Shown piece after piece: positions 18,348 through 29,094 of a stretch of DNA of 64,000 bases. Location: contig NZ_RWIM01000011.1 in the NCBI RefSeq assembly GCF_009764645.1, positions 1 through 64,000 on the forward strand, in the 5' to 3' direction. Under the pieces are notes generated by a model. It was not told the origin of the DNA and did no database searches. It saw nothing but the letters and a program-made list of their open reading frames with translations. The stretch is from Pseudomonas sp. PB106. GTDB lineage: Bacteria > Pseudomonadota > Gammaproteobacteria > Pseudomonadales > Pseudomonadaceae. The first letter of the stretch is position 1. Every line of letters starts with the position of its first letter. Made by a program: the position numbers and the translations under genes.

Positions 18348-18376
18348 TAAAAAAGCCCAGCTCTACGTCTGGGCTA
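18348..18376 (-). terminator. Rho-independent terminator
   Basis: Minus-strand hairpin AGCCCAG/CTGGGCT followed by TTTTTT, 24 bases after the stop of the membrane protein gene at 18400. Confidence 0.85.
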
Positions 18377-18399
18377 AGTAACGAAATGTCCTGTTGGAT

Positions 18400-18885
18400 C
18401 TATCGGCTGTTACGCCGGTACAAATAGGTGAGCCCAATAGGCGCCAGAAAAATTGACACACCCCAGCAAATCATAATGGTGAGAATTTGTAGGTACATCA
18501 TCAGCGAGGAGTCTAAGCCAAACTCTTTATTTCCAACAAGAAATTCGAAGGCTCTTTCGTAAACGAATCGAGAGTATGGGTATACGAGGGTGCTAACCAC
18601 ACACAGGACTATCAATACGGGCTTGTCCATAAGACTGAAGGAGCTGCTACCTACGACGGACAGAATCATGAGCGGAGGCAGCGAACCGAAAAAAAGCTGG
18701 CGTAGGTAGTAACTCGCGCTTAAGCCACCGAAAGCTTTAGAAAAAAATGATTGCGTACGATCCCTTCGTTTTGCCAATTCCTGCTCTCCACTGCCAATCA
18801 GCACCAATCTATATGAAAATGGCCATTCGGGAGCAATAAAAACCCGGCGCTTGGCTGGGTGGTGTGAAGAGGATGTCGATGTCAC
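18400..18885 (-). CDS. Hypothetical membrane protein
   Basis: 161 residues. A hydrophilic N-terminal third is followed by about three hydrophobic segments (LPPLMILSVVGSSSFSL, PVLIVLCVVSTLVYPYS, LTIMICWGVSIFLAPIGLTY). No family recognised. The GTG start is not well supported. It marks the left part of a low-GC patch. Confidence 0.55.
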   Translation of the reverse strand: MTSTSSSHHPAKRRVFIAPEWPFSYRLVLIGSGEQELAKRRDRTQSFFSKAFGGLSASYYLRQLFFGSLPPLMILSVVGSSSFSLMDKPVLIVLCVVSTLVYPYSRFVYERAFEFLVGNKEFGLDSSLMMYLQILTIMICWGVSIFLAPIGLTYLYRRNSR

Positions 18886-19071
18886 CGCGCATCGGCCGGG
18901 GTTCCCAGTAGTCCACCCTGCGCAAAGTCAACAATGTGATGCTCCAAGCCCAGACCGACGCCCCTAGCGGGTCTGGGTGCTTTGCATATCACACAGGTAG
19001 AAAAATTGAATTAGCCAGTTGCCCGCTCGGTCAAGAATTATGAACGCAGTAAATCTGACGAGGTGACAGCA

Positions 19072-19206
19072 ATGACTATCCAAGCAGAGACACTCGTACA
19101 ACTGACCGAAGCGCTCCAAGAGCGAGGCATGAATCTGGTTTCAGATGTGCACTTCACTCGCGCTCCCTACCGTTACAACCACCGCTGGATCTGCATCGTA
19201 GAGTAA
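19072..19206 (+). CDS. 44-residue phage-type small protein
   Basis: MTIQAETLVQLTEALQERGM then a short basic and aromatic end with RYNHRWICIVE. GAGGTGAC lies about 6 bases before the ATG. Compact genes of this kind are usual in prophages and integrated elements. Part of the decayed element next to tRNA-Pro (inference). Confidence 0.5.
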   Translation: MTIQAETLVQLTEALQERGMNLVSDVHFTRAPYRYNHRWICIVE

Positions 19207-19215
19207 CCATGCTTA

Positions 19216-19300
19216 TTGCCGGCGGTTCGGACCAACACTCCACCGCCGGCCCCACTGCCCCAGTTGACAGTTTATTTATAGGCCTATCGGCAGCCTATAG
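19216..19300. other. Two hairpins downstream of the small gene
   Basis: GCCGGCGG/CCGCCGGC arms at about 19218-19249 and TATAGGC/GCCTATA arms at about 19278-19300. They lie between convergent genes and may end transcription, but neither has a long T-run. Confidence 0.4.
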
Positions 19301-19370
19301 GTCTACCCCTTCCGCCGAATGCCGGTTGAGCCCCGGCTAGATCAAAACCCCACGCGGATGAAACTGCGGA

Positions 19371-19718
19371 CTACTCCCGCTTCTTTGCATCTCGGTAATA
19401 GCTATCACATACGACTTCAAGTAAATCTTGGGTGGCCTCGGTCCGCATGCGCAGAACAGTAGTCTCAAGTTCTGCTTTGTGTTCTGGCTGCGAGGAGAAC
19501 TCCCTAATGTCGTTTGCTAATTGAGTAGACATGTGTGGATGTAGCGATATGTATTGCTCTAAAGAAAGCTCCTTTTCTGGATGCTTCTGTCCGCAGACTT
19601 GGTAAAGAGCTGAACCAACGACGACCATCTCATGTTCGCTGGCAGCCTGTGCGGTCGACGCAAAAGTGCAGCCAATAAGCGCGGCGAACACGCCTATAAG
19701 CGATCTTTCCAACGGCAT
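19371..19718 (-). CDS. Secreted protein of unknown function
   Basis: 115 residues. A signal peptide (LIGVFAALIGCTFASTAQA) is cut after AQA at about residue 25. The mature part is helical with Cys in YQVCGQKH and EVVCDSYY. GGAG precedes the ATG at 19718. I do not recognise the family. It may be a morphogenetic or immunity gene carried by the relic element. Confidence 0.6.
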   Translation of the reverse strand: MPLERSLIGVFAALIGCTFASTAQAASEHEMVVVGSALYQVCGQKHPEKELSLEQYISLHPHMSTQLANDIREFSSQPEHKAELETTVLRMRTEATQDLLEVVCDSYYRDAKKRE

Positions 19719-19811
19719 TTCATACTCCAGCTTTCATGTTTGGCATCAATGCCGACGCAAGCCTATCGGCTTAGTCCCAACATTTCTTTAACCCCCGACG
19801 CCGACCCCACC

Positions 19812-19867
19812 CGAATGCACTCCCCTCCGCGCCCAACGGCAACCAGCGGAGCGGACGAGTGCATTCG
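19812..19867. other. Long perfect hairpin upstream of the relic phage genes
   Basis: Outer arms CGAATGCACTC (19812-19822) and GAGTGCATTCG (19857-19867) are perfect complements. Inner arms CTCCGC (19825-19830) and GCGGAG (19846-19851) pair as well. It stands 46 bases before the next gene and has no T-run, so it is not a simple terminator. Confidence 0.7.
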
Positions 19868-19913
19868 AGATTCGAGTTTTGTTGGATCAACACCCGCCAC
19901 CTCGGAGGCGACC

Positions 19914-20150
19914 ATGGCAACCAGCTATGCAGAAAATGCACAGGCCCGAGAGTGGGACAGGCGCTATGACGATTGGGGGCGCCCGAAAGCGCCGCAGGTT
20001 GAAGACTTCCATGACTACGAGGCAGCAGCGCTTCAACGCACTCAACATCAGAAGTTGATGGCGGCGCAGGAGTTGATCGACCGCAAGGCGCGGGCCACTC
20101 AAATTGCAGCAGCACTAGTCGCCTACGGCGAATTTTGGGGGCTGAAATGA
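19914..20150 (+). CDS. Small phage-type protein
   Basis: 78 hydrophilic, helical residues (ATSYAENAQAREWDRRYDDW at the start). CGGAGGCG stands a few bases before the ATG. The stop overlaps the next start (ATGA), so it begins a three-gene operon that ends in the integrase fragment. Function unknown. Confidence 0.6.
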   Translation: MATSYAENAQAREWDRRYDDWGRPKAPQVEDFHDYEAAALQRTQHQKLMAAQELIDRKARATQIAAALVAYGEFWGLK

Positions 20151-20398
20151 GCGCTCCGCAGATCCCGGAGAACGCCGGCCTCCCCGGTACGGGCAATCAC
20201 GACCTGGCCGTTGGGATGCTCGAAGGCTACATCCAAAGCATGTCCGACCCAGATTGCAGCGCACTCGCCGTCAGGTCCTCGTCAAATACGGCCCTCATGA
20301 TCTTCCGCGCACTCAACATCATCAGCGCGACAGAAGACGTCACCTACACCGAGCGCCTGAACCGTGCATACGAATTCCGAAAAGGGAGAGCCGCATGA
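20147..20398 (+). CDS. Small phage-type protein
   Basis: 83 residues, no recognised domain. Starts by ATGA overlap with the gene before and ends by ATGA overlap with the gene after, which supports both the start and the operon. The centre (SSSNTALMIFRALNIISATE) is helical. Confidence 0.6.
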   Translation: MSAPQIPENAGLPGTGNHDLAVGMLEGYIQSMSDPDCSALAVRSSSNTALMIFRALNIISATEDVTYTERLNRAYEFRKGRAA

Positions 20399-20577
20399 CA
20401 ACGCCACCGGTAAAAACGCTGGTTGATGAACAGCTAGACGACATTGAGAGGCGCATCGCGATCCTCGGCTTCGGCCTTTCCTTCAACGAAGTGATCGGCC
20501 GCAAGCGTGCGGAACTGGTTTCCAGTCTGCCGCAGCGCTTGGCACCAACCATGAAAGGCGGTCGCATCGCCGCATGA
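20395..20577 (+). CDS. Small phage-type protein
   Basis: 60 residues (MTTPPVKTLVDEQLDDIERR at the start), overlapping the preceding stop and running into the integrase fragment with a 4-base overlap. No family recognised. Confidence 0.55.
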   Translation: MTTPPVKTLVDEQLDDIERRIAILGFGLSFNEVIGRKRAELVSSLPQRLAPTMKGGRIAA

Positions 20578-20883
20578 ACGAATCGGCCTGGAAGAAGGCG
20601 CGGATCCGGGCGGCGAAGAAGTGGCAGGAGAAATTCTTGCGGCCAGCAGATGATGGCTTTGCCAGAATCCGAATTCACGACTTGAAGCACACCTTTGGGA
20701 GAAGGCTGCGTGCTGCAGGCGTGACTGAAGCAGATCGGAAAGCGTTGCTCGGCCACAAGCACGGGGGCATCACCAGCCACTACGGCGGCGGAATCAGATC
20801 AGCTCATCGCAGCGGCAAATAAGGTATCAGCAACCGACTCGCGCGCACCAGCGCTGACGATTCTGAAAAGGAGGGAGGCATGA
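20574..20883 (+). pseudogene. Tyrosine integrase, C-terminal fragment with frameshift
   Basis: The frame encodes IRIHDLKHTFGRRLRAAGVT and ALLGHKHGGITSHY, the H-x-x-R box and the second His of tyrosine recombinases. The N-terminal domains are missing. After about 20795 the conserved tail continues in another frame (DQLIAAANKVSATDS to ALTILKRREA, stop at 20883), so one frameshift broke it. It ends about 80 bases from the 3' end of tRNA-Pro, the usual place for an integrase that targeted that tRNA. Confidence 0.8.
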
Positions 20884-20924
20884 ATGATAAGGCCAAGGTC
20901 ACTCGAAAAGTCACTATGGCATAA

Positions 20925-20950
20925 ACGAAAAAGCCGCTCGAAAGCGGCTA
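20925..20950 (-). terminator. Terminator of tRNA-Pro
   Basis: Minus-strand hairpin AGCCGCT/AGCGGCT followed by TTTTTCG, 16 bases past the tRNA 3' end. Confidence 0.75.
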
Positions 20951-20965
20951 AGTCATTGAATTATA

Positions 20966-21042
20966 TGGTCGGGACGGAGTGATTCGAACACTCGACCCCT
21001 AGCACCCCATGCTAGTGCGCTACCGGACTGCGCTACGCCCCG
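20966..21042 (-). tRNA. tRNA-Pro(GGG)
   Basis: 77 bases with encoded CCA. The acceptor stem CGGGGCG pairs with CGTCCCG (one G-T pair). The anticodon arm CTAGC-ATGGGGT-GCTAG gives anticodon GGG, and the T loop is TTCGAAT. It lies just downstream of merR in the translation operon and next to the decayed element. Confidence 0.95.
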
Positions 21043-21131
21043 ACTGGTCTTGCAACTCGATCTTCACCTCGAAGAACGCTCAAGAATATAGCGCAAGCTT
21101 TTGAAAACTGGAAGTATTCAAACGCAGCTTT

Positions 21132-21488
21132 TTATTTCTTGAGAACCACCAACACGTCTTCCAACTCGGCAATCATCTGCCGAATCATCTGCTTGTATTG
21201 AGTAGTGTCGTCTTTGGCTTCATCGCCGGACAGGCGCAGGCGTGCGCCGCCGATGGTGAAACCCTGATCGTAAAGGAGCGCGCGGATCTGCCGGATCATC
21301 AGCACGTCCTGGCGCTGATAATACCGGCGGTTTCCGCGGCGTTTGACGGGGTTGAGTTGAGGAAACTCCTGCTCCCAGTAGCGCAGCACGTGTGGCTTTA
21401 CGGCACACAGCTCGCTGACTTCACCAATGGTGAAGTAGCGTTTGCCTGGGATGACGGGTAGTTCGTCGTTATGACTTGGTTCCAGCAT
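21132..21488 (-). CDS. MerR-family regulator
   Basis: 118 residues. The N-terminal MerR winged helix carries [20 protein letters not shown] and [12 protein letters not shown], then a RRYYQRQDV wing and a C-terminal coiled helix. There are no effector Cys, so the signal is unknown. The gene always follows ihfA in Pseudomonas. ATG at 21488 is used because GAGG precedes it; it overlaps the end of ihfA by 20 bases. Confidence 0.9.
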   Translation of the reverse strand: MLEPSHNDELPVIPGKRYFTIGEVSELCAVKPHVLRYWEQEFPQLNPVKRRGNRRYYQRQDVLMIRQIRALLYDQGFTIGGARLRLSGDEAKDDTTQYKQMIRQMIAELEDVLVVLKK

Positions 21489-21771
21489 AAGCCTCAACTC
21501 GGGCCTTCAACTTCTGCCCTGGACGAAAGGTGACCACACGGCGAGCCGTGATCGGGATTTCTTCCCCCGTTTTCGGGTTGCGGCCAGGCCGCTGGCGTTT
21601 GTCCCGAAGGTCGAAATTGCCGAAACCGGACAATTTGACCTGCTCGTTGTCTTCAAGAGCGTGCCTGATTTCCTCAAAAAACAGTTCTACCAATTCCTTG
21701 GCTTCCCGCTTGTTCAGGCCCAGCTCTTCATACAGACGTTCCGCCATCTCAGCTTTCGTCAAAGCCCCCAT
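21469..21771 (-). CDS. ihfA: Integration host factor alpha subunit
   Basis: 100 residues of the HU/IHF fold, with the DNA-intercalating loop [12 protein letters not shown] and the ending [15 protein letters not shown]. It bends DNA as a heterodimer with IhfB and takes part in promoter architecture and in phage and element integration. The start lies 4 bases after the pheT stop, with AAGGAAG upstream, so the two are translated together. Confidence 0.98.
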   Translation of the reverse strand: MGALTKAEMAERLYEELGLNKREAKELVELFFEEIRHALEDNEQVKLSGFGNFDLRDKRQRPGRNPKTGEEIPITARRVVTFRPGQKLKARVEAYAGTKS

Positions 21772-21774
21772 ACG

Positions 21775-24153
21775 TCACTTCCTTAACGTGGCGTTCAACC
21801 TTTGTTCGAGCGAGGTGAGGATATTTTGCGTCGTCGAATTCACCTCATCGTCATTAAGAGTGCGCGATGGATGCTGCCAGGTCAAGCCAACTGCGAGGCT
21901 TTTTCTATCAGGATCAATGCCTTTACCCTGATATACGTCAAACAGCCTGAGATCTGTGAGCCATTCGCCTGCATTTTCACGGATTACGTCCAGTACAGCC
22001 GAGGCCGCGACGTCCTTGTGTGCAATTAATGCAAGATCACGACGCACTTCAGGAAAGCGCGACAACTCGTGGAATTTCGGCATTTTACCGAGCGCCACTT
22101 CAGCCAGAACCAACTCGAAAACGAAGACCGGACGATCCAGACCCAAGGCTTTCGACAATTCCGGGTGAATGGCACCGATGAAGCCGACTTCACGTCCTTC
22201 GCGCTCGATGCGTGCGGTTTGACCCGGGTGCAGCGCAGGATGTTTGCCTGGTGCGAACGTGAACGAATCCAGTGCACCGGCGAAGCCAAGTACCGCTTCC
22301 ACGTCAGCTTTGACGTCGAAGAAATCGACAGTGTCGCGACCTTGTGCCCAGCCTTCCGGCAAACGACTACCGCAGACCACACCGGACAGCATTGGCTCTT
22401 GCTTCAGACCCTCCAACTGACCAACGAAGCGCAGACCGCTTTCAAACAAACGCACGCGATCCTGCTGACGGTTGAGGTTGTGCTGCAGCGCCTTGACCAG
22501 ACCCGGCCACAGCGACGAACGCATGGCGGCCATGTCGTTGGAGATCGGATTGGCCAGCAACAGCGGCTCTACGCCCGGGTTGAACAGCTCGAACTGACGC
22601 GGATCGATGAAGCTGTAAGTGATAGCTTCCTGATAACCACGAGCCACCAATAGGCGACGCAGCTCAGGCAGATCGCTACGCGCTTCAGCCTTGGCTTGTG
22701 GTGCCAAGCGCGCTTGCGGGTAGCGAACCGGCAGACGGTTGTAGCCGTACAAACGAGCCAGTTCTTCGATCAGGTCCACTTCCAGGCTGATATCGAAGCG
22801 ATGGCTTGGCACTTCTACTCGCCATTGGCCTTCGCCGTCGGCAACAATGCCCAGACCCAGGCCGCTGAGCAAACGCTCGACCTGTGCCGAATCCATTTCC
22901 ATACCGAGCATCTGAGTGATGCGCTGGGAACGCAGAGTGATCGGTGCGATCGACGGCAGATGCTGCTCGCTGACGGTCTCGATGACCGGGCCAGCTTCGC
23001 CACCGGTAATTTCCAGCAGCAGGCCAGTGGCGCGCTCCATGGCTTCACGGGCCAGTTTCCAATCGACGCCACGCTCGTAGCGGTGCGAAGCGTCGGTGTG
23101 CAGGCCATAAGAGCGCGCCTTGCCAGCGACAGCTATCTGGTCGAAGAAAGCAGACTCAAGGAATACGTCGCGAGTGGTCGCGGAAACGCCGCTGTGCTCG
23201 CCACCCATGACACCGGCAATCGCCAGCGCGCGAGTGTGGTCGGCGATCACCAGCGTATCGCTACGCAGGCTGACTTCCTGACCGTCGAGCAGCACAAGCT
23301 TCTCGCCCTCTTCCGCCATGCGCACACGAATGCCGCCATTGATTTCGGCGAGATCGAAAGCGTGCAGTGGCTGACCCAGCTCAAGCATCACGTAGTTGGT
23401 GATGTCGACGGCAGCGTCGATGCTGCGCACATCGGCGCGACGCAGACGCTCAACCATCCACAGCGGCGTCGGCTTGGACAAATCGACATTGCGGATGACG
23501 CGACCGAGGTAGCGTGGGCACGCCGCAGGCGCCAGCACTTCTACCGAACGCACTTCGTCGTGCACGGCAGGAATGGTCATGACGACTGGACGAGTGACCG
23601 GAGCGTCGTACAGCGCACCAACTTCACGGGCCAGACCGGCCAGGGACAGGCAGTCGCCACGGTTCGGGGTCAGGTCGACTTCGATGCTGGCGTCTTCCAG
23701 ATCCAGATACACGCGGAAATCTTCACCCACCGGCGCATCGGCCGGCAGCTCCATCAGACCGTCGTTACCCTCACCCACCTGCAGTTCGGCTTGCGAGCAC
23801 AACATCCCGTTGGACTCGACGCCGCGCAGCTTGGCTTTCTTGATCTTGAAATCGCCCGGCAGTTCGGCACCGATCATGGCGAACGGAATCTTCAGGCCCG
23901 GGCGCACGTTTGGCGCTCCGCACACGACCTGGAAAGTTTCCGCGCCATTGCTGACCTGGCAAACGCGCAACTTGTCGGCATCAGGGTGCTGCTCGGTGCT
24001 CAGCACCTCGCCCACAACGACGCCGCTGAATACACCGGCGGCCGGCGTAACGCTATCGACCTCAAGACCGGCCATCGACAGACGAGCAACCAGCTCGTCG
24101 CGATTTACCTGCGGGCTAACCCAGCCACGCAGCCATTGTTCACTGAATTTCAT
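21775..24153 (-). CDS. pheT: Phenylalanyl-tRNA synthetase beta subunit
   Basis: 792 residues, full length. It begins MKFSEQWLRGWVSP and has the N-terminal tRNA-binding/EMAP-like domain, the B3/B4 editing domains (GLHTDASHRYERGVDW), B5, the catalytic-like core, and the C-terminal anticodon-binding FDX-ACB domain. It forms an alpha2-beta2 enzyme with PheS. AGGAGAGC lies upstream of the ATG. Confidence 0.98.
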   Translation of the reverse strand: MKFSEQWLRGWVSPQVNRDELVARLSMAGLEVDSVTPAAGVFSGVVVGEVLSTEQHPDADKLRVCQVSNGAETFQVVCGAPNVRPGLKIPFAMIGAELPGDFKIKKAKLRGVESNGMLCSQAELQVGEGNDGLMELPADAPVGEDFRVYLDLEDASIEVDLTPNRGDCLSLAGLAREVGALYDAPVTRPVVMTIPAVHDEVRSVEVLAPAACPRYLGRVIRNVDLSKPTPLWMVERLRRADVRSIDAAVDITNYVMLELGQPLHAFDLAEINGGIRVRMAEEGEKLVLLDGQEVSLRSDTLVIADHTRALAIAGVMGGEHSGVSATTRDVFLESAFFDQIAVAGKARSYGLHTDASHRYERGVDWKLAREAMERATGLLLEITGGEAGPVIETVSEQHLPSIAPITLRSQRITQMLGMEMDSAQVERLLSGLGLGIVADGEGQWRVEVPSHRFDISLEVDLIEELARLYGYNRLPVRYPQARLAPQAKAEARSDLPELRRLLVARGYQEAITYSFIDPRQFELFNPGVEPLLLANPISNDMAAMRSSLWPGLVKALQHNLNRQQDRVRLFESGLRFVGQLEGLKQEPMLSGVVCGSRLPEGWAQGRDTVDFFDVKADVEAVLGFAGALDSFTFAPGKHPALHPGQTARIEREGREVGFIGAIHPELSKALGLDRPVFVFELVLAEVALGKMPKFHELSRFPEVRRDLALIAHKDVAASAVLDVIRENAGEWLTDLRLFDVYQGKGIDPDRKSLAVGLTWQHPSRTLNDDEVNSTTQNILTSLEQRLNATLRK

Positions 24154-24179
24154 CCTGCTCTCCTAAGAATTCGTTACGA

Positions 24180-25251
<1,072 letters not shown>

Positions 25252-25305
25252 AGACGTTTACCACCTGGCCCCACGGAAGTGAGGCCGGGTGATTGTCGGG
25301 GGTAC

Positions 25306-25662
25306 TTAAGCCAAGGTGGCTTTAGCTTTCTCGACAATCGCAGCAAACACCGCTTTTTCGTTCACTGCCAGATCAGCCAGAACCTTACGGTCGATCTCGA
25401 TGGACGCTTTTTTCAGGCCAGCGATGAAACGGCTGTAGGACAGACCGTTAACACGAGCACCAGCGTTGATACGAGCGATCCACAGAGCGCGGAACTGACG
25501 TTTTTTCTGACGACGGTCACGGTAGGCGTATTGGCCTGCCTTGATTACCGCTTGCTTGGCAACACGGAATACGCGCGAACGTGCACCGTAGTAGCCTTTA
25601 GCAAGTTTCAGAATTTTTTTGTGACGCTTACGGGCAATGACGCCACGCTTTACACGAGCCAT
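25306..25662 (-). CDS. rplT: 50S ribosomal protein L20
   Basis: 118 residues, highly basic, starting [19 protein letters not shown]. Full length. In other gammaproteobacteria L20 binds the rpmI leader to repress rpmI-rplT translation; the gap of 28 bases to rpmI supports joint expression. Confidence 0.98.
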   Translation of the reverse strand: MARVKRGVIARKRHKKILKLAKGYYGARSRVFRVAKQAVIKAGQYAYRDRRQKKRQFRALWIARINAGARVNGLSYSRFIAGLKKASIEIDRKVLADLAVNEKAVFAAIVEKAKATLA

Positions 25663-25690
25663 GAGTTACTTCCTCTATTCTTGACTAAAA

Positions 25691-25885
25691 TTAACGAAGG
25701 CGCAGCATGCGCTCGACTTTTGCCACGTCAGACGGATGCAGCAAGCTGCTACCGCGCAGTTGACGCTTACGCTTGGTCGACATTTTAGTCAGGATGTGGC
25801 TCTTGAAAGCGTGCTTGTGCTTGATACCGTTAGCAGTTTTCAGAAACCGCTTAGCAGCACCACTTTTGGTTTTCATTTTTGGCAT
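25691..25885 (-). CDS. rpmI: 50S ribosomal protein L35
   Basis: 64 residues, [20 protein letters not shown] at the start, lysine-rich, full length. It lies 60 bases after infC, a spacing that leaves room for the known L20-dependent translational operator. Confidence 0.98.
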   Translation of the reverse strand: MPKMKTKSGAAKRFLKTANGIKHKHAFKSHILTKMSTKRKRQLRGSSLLHPSDVAKVERMLRLR

Positions 25886-25945
25886 GTTCGGATACTCCGC
25901 ATTCAGTTGATAAACATAATCAGAAGGCCTGCCGTGCCCTGTTGA

Positions 25946-26494
25946 TTACTTCTTCTTTTTCGGGGCGATGACCATGATCAGCTGGCGTCCTTCCATCTTA
26001 GGATGCTGTTCGACCGAACCGTACTCGAGCAGGTCAGCTTCAACCCGCTTGAGGAGTTCCATCCCCAGCTCCTGGTGGGCCATCTCACGGCCGCGGAATC
26101 GCAAGGATACCTTGGCCCTGTCCCCATCACTCAGGAAACGTACCAGGTTGCGCAGTTTTACCTGGTAATCCCCTTCCTCCGTCCCTGGACGAAACTTGAT
26201 TTCTTTAACCTGAATCTGCTTCTGGTTTTTCTTGGCCGCGGCAACCTGCTTCTTCTTCTCGAAGATCGATTTGCCGTAATCCATCAGTTTGCAAACAGGG
26301 GGTACTGCATCGGCGGAAATTTCCACCAAATCCAGTTTGGCCTCTTCAGCCTTAAGAAGCGCGTCTTCAATTGACACAATCCCAAGCTGTTCACCCTCAG
26401 CCCCAATTAACCGAACCTCGCGTGCCGAGATATTCTCGTTGATCGGGGCTTTCGGTGCAGCTCGTTTATCTTGTCTCATTTCACGCTTAATAAT
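25946..26494 (-). CDS. infC: Translation initiation factor IF-3 (AUU start)
   Basis: About 182 residues, with the conserved [13 protein letters not shown] start and the [16 protein letters not shown] box of the C-terminal domain. The first ATG is at 26479, but the family begins a few residues earlier (IKREM). The codons there are ATT ATT ATT, and CGGAG stands 5 bases before the middle one, so an AUU start is expected, as in E. coli infC, where it allows IF-3 to repress its own translation. The first ATT (26497) shares one base with the thrS stop. Confidence 0.95.
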   Translation of the reverse strand: MIKREMRQDKRAAPKAPINENISAREVRLIGAEGEQLGIVSIEDALLKAEEAKLDLVEISADAVPPVCKLMDYGKSIFEKKKQVAAAKKNQKQIQVKEIKFRPGTEEGDYQVKLRNLVRFLSDGDRAKVSLRFRGREMAHQELGMELLKRVEADLLEYGSVEQHPKMEGRQLIMVIAPKKKK

Positions 26495-26496
26495 AA

Positions 26497-28419
26497 TTAC
26501 TCCGAATCTGGGCGACCACGCCGGGAAACCGCTTGCGCGAGAAACTCAGCGAACTGGGCGACGGGCATCGAGCCCAGGTCAGCACCTTCACGAGTACGCA
26601 CAGCGACAGTCTGCATCTCGACTTCCTTATCTCCGATAACCAAAAGATAGGGAACCTTGAGCAAAGTATGCTCGCGGATTTTAAAGCCGATCTTTTCATT
26701 TCTCAAGTCGGACTTGGCACGAAATCCGCTCTCGTTGAGAGTTTTTTCAACCTCTGCAACAAAATCTGCCTGTTTATCAGTGATATTCATGATCACCGCC
26801 TGCGTTGGCGCGAGCCAGGCAGGGAATGCACCTTCATAGTGCTCGATCAGAATCCCGACGAAACGCTCGAACGAACCAAGGATCGCACGGTGCAACATCA
26901 CTGGGTGTTTGCGGCTGTTGTCTTCGGAGACGTATTCAGCGCCCAAACGGACAGGCAGGTTAAAATCGAGCTGCAGAGTACCACACTGCCAGACCCGACC
27001 GAGGCAGTCTTTCAGCGAGAACTCGATCTTCGGACCGTAGAACGCACCTTCGCCCGGCTGCAGATCGTACGGCAGGCCCGCAGAATCAAGGGCTGCAGCC
27101 AATGCAGCTTCAGCGCGATCCCACAGCTCGTCGGAACCGACGCGTTTTTCCGGACGAGTGGACAGCTTCATCTCGACATCGGTGAAGCCGAAGTCACGAT
27201 AAACGTCCATGGTCAGCTTGATGAACGCGGCGGACTCAGCCTGCATCTGCTCCTCGGTGCAGAAGATGTGAGCATCGTCCTGGGTGAACGCGCGTACACG
27301 CATGATGCCGTGCAGCGCACCCGATGGCTCGTTACGGTGGCAGGCACCGAACTCGGCCAGACGCATCGGCAGCTCGCGGTAGCTCTTCAGGCCTTGATTG
27401 AACACCTGCACGTGGCACGGGCAGTTCATCGGCTTGATGGCGTAGTCGCGGTTTTCCGACTGAGTGGTGAACATGTTGTCGGCGTAGTTCGCCCAGTGCC
27501 CGGATTTCTCCCACAGGCTGCGGTCAACGACTTGAGGAGTTTTGATCTCAAGATAGCCGTTGTCGCGCTGGATCTTGCGCATGTACTGCTCAAGCACCTG
27601 GTACAGAGTCCAGCCGTTCGGGTGCCAGAACACCATGCCCGGGGATTCTTCCTGGGTATGGAACAGGCCCAGACGCTTGCCGATCTTGCGGTGATCGCGT
27701 TTTTCAGCTTCTTCGATGCGCTGGATGTAAGCCGCCAGCTGCTTCTTGTCTGCCCAAGCGGTGCCGTAAACGCGCTGCAATTGCTCGTTCTTGGCGTCGC
27801 CACGCCAGTAGGCGCCCGACAGCTTGGTCAGTTTGAAGGATTTCAGGAAGCGGGTGTTCGGCACGTGCGGACCGCGGCACATGTCGACGTATTCTTCGTG
27901 ATAGTACAGGCCCATGGCCTGTTCGTTCGGCATGTCTTCGACCAGGCGCAGCTTGTAGTCTTCGCCGCGGGCCTTGAACACTTCGATCACTTCGGCACGC
28001 GGAGTGACTTTCTTGATGACGTCGTAATCTTTCTCGATCAGCTGCTGCATGCGCTGTTCGATGGCAGCCATATCGTCCGGAGTGAAAGGACGCTCGAAGG
28101 CGATGTCGTAATAGAAGCCTTCGTCGATGACCGGCCCGATGACCATTTTCGCAGTCGGATACAGCTGCTTGACCGCGTGGCCAACCAGGTGAGCGCAGGA
28201 GTGGCGAATGATCTCCAGCCCCTCTTCATCCTTTGGCGTGATGATTTGCAGGGTCGCGTCGCTGCTGATGATGTCGCTGGCGTCGACCAGTTGACCATTG
28301 ACCTTGCCGGCCAAGGTGGCTTTGGCCAGACCAGCACCAATGGATGCTGCGACCTCGGCTACGGAAACCGGGTGATCGAATGAACGTTGACTGCCGTCGG
28401 GAAGAGTAATAGTTGGCAT
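26497..28419 (-). CDS. thrS: Threonyl-tRNA synthetase
   Basis: 640 residues, starting [20 protein letters not shown]. Domains in order: TGS, the editing domain with its HSCAHL and YVDMCRGPH zinc-type motifs, the class II catalytic core (motif 2 [20 protein letters not shown], zinc ligands in MNCPCH and after), and the anticodon-binding domain. AGGAGAGGAGGC stands just before the ATG at 28419. First gene of the operon. Confidence 0.98.
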   Translation of the reverse strand: MPTITLPDGSQRSFDHPVSVAEVAASIGAGLAKATLAGKVNGQLVDASDIISSDATLQIITPKDEEGLEIIRHSCAHLVGHAVKQLYPTAKMVIGPVIDEGFYYDIAFERPFTPDDMAAIEQRMQQLIEKDYDVIKKVTPRAEVIEVFKARGEDYKLRLVEDMPNEQAMGLYYHEEYVDMCRGPHVPNTRFLKSFKLTKLSGAYWRGDAKNEQLQRVYGTAWADKKQLAAYIQRIEEAEKRDHRKIGKRLGLFHTQEESPGMVFWHPNGWTLYQVLEQYMRKIQRDNGYLEIKTPQVVDRSLWEKSGHWANYADNMFTTQSENRDYAIKPMNCPCHVQVFNQGLKSYRELPMRLAEFGACHRNEPSGALHGIMRVRAFTQDDAHIFCTEEQMQAESAAFIKLTMDVYRDFGFTDVEMKLSTRPEKRVGSDELWDRAEAALAAALDSAGLPYDLQPGEGAFYGPKIEFSLKDCLGRVWQCGTLQLDFNLPVRLGAEYVSEDNSRKHPVMLHRAILGSFERFVGILIEHYEGAFPAWLAPTQAVIMNITDKQADFVAEVEKTLNESGFRAKSDLRNEKIGFKIREHTLLKVPYLLVIGDKEVEMQTVAVRTREGADLGSMPVAQFAEFLAQAVSRRGRPDSE

Positions 28420-28791
28420 GGCGCCTCCTCTCCTAGTGGTGACCCCTACCAAAGGTCACGTGGGTTGGGATGAGCCAGTACAAGATCCGATCCAGGCCAT
28501 TCAATGACGAACGCCTGCCTTACAGCGGCAGGAGCCTTGCGGCCAACCGGAAAACCGAACCAGAGTGACTGGGATTCAAATCGAGAATATTCGCACGTCG
28601 ACCGCGCCGGGACTGGAGGTCATCCGGAGCCTGAGAACGCTTGAGCTGGGCATCCTAGCACAGATGAGCGGTCACTTAATGCCTCTGTTTGATCAGAAGG
28701 CGAATCGTCCGTTTTTATGCCAGAGTGCTGAACTTGATCGGCCCTTCAGCCCTCAGATAACAAGACATTGACCCACAAGGAGCATCCTCGC
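28420..28791. other. Divergent intergenic region upstream of thrS
   Basis: 372 bases without a gene, between thrS (leftward) and a small secreted protein (rightward). It must hold the thrS operon promoter. A hairpin CTGCC/GGCAG at about 28512-28530 lies in the expected thrS leader. I see no T-box or leader peptide. Confidence 0.5.
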
Positions 28792-29094
28792 ATGCGTCTG
28801 AATACCCTGTTCGCCGTAGTCGCCCCCATTGTTCTGCTGCTGCCACTGAGCGCTCACGCCGATTGGCCGAAGGGCGAACGTGAAAAGTACATGGCCCAGT
28901 GCACCCAAGCGGCGACTCCACAGATCGGCGCATCTGCAGCCAAATCCCATTGCGCGTGTGGCGCTGACGCCATCAAGTCTTATCCAGCCAAAGACATTCA
29001 GGCGCTGATGGACAATAAGGCGACCCCGGAACTGCAGCAGAAAGCGTTGGGCCAAATCGCTAAATGCAAGGCCGATACGCCGGCGAAAAAGTGA
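28792..29094 (+). CDS. Small periplasmic protein of unknown function
   Basis: 100 residues. Signal peptide (FAVVAPIVLLLPLSAHA) with cleavage near residue 21. The mature part has four Cys (AQCTQA, SHCACGAD, AKCKAD), suggesting two disulphides. AAGGAG is 8 bases before the ATG. Family not recognised. Confidence 0.75.
   Translation: MRLNTLFAVVAPIVLLLPLSAHADWPKGEREKYMAQCTQAATPQIGASAAKSHCACGADAIKSYPAKDIQALMDNKATPELQQKALGQIAKCKADTPAKK

Noticed and set aside
26533..28383. 616-codon plus-strand frame opposite thrS
   Set aside because: Pure shadow of the thrS coding strand; no start signal or recognisable protein.
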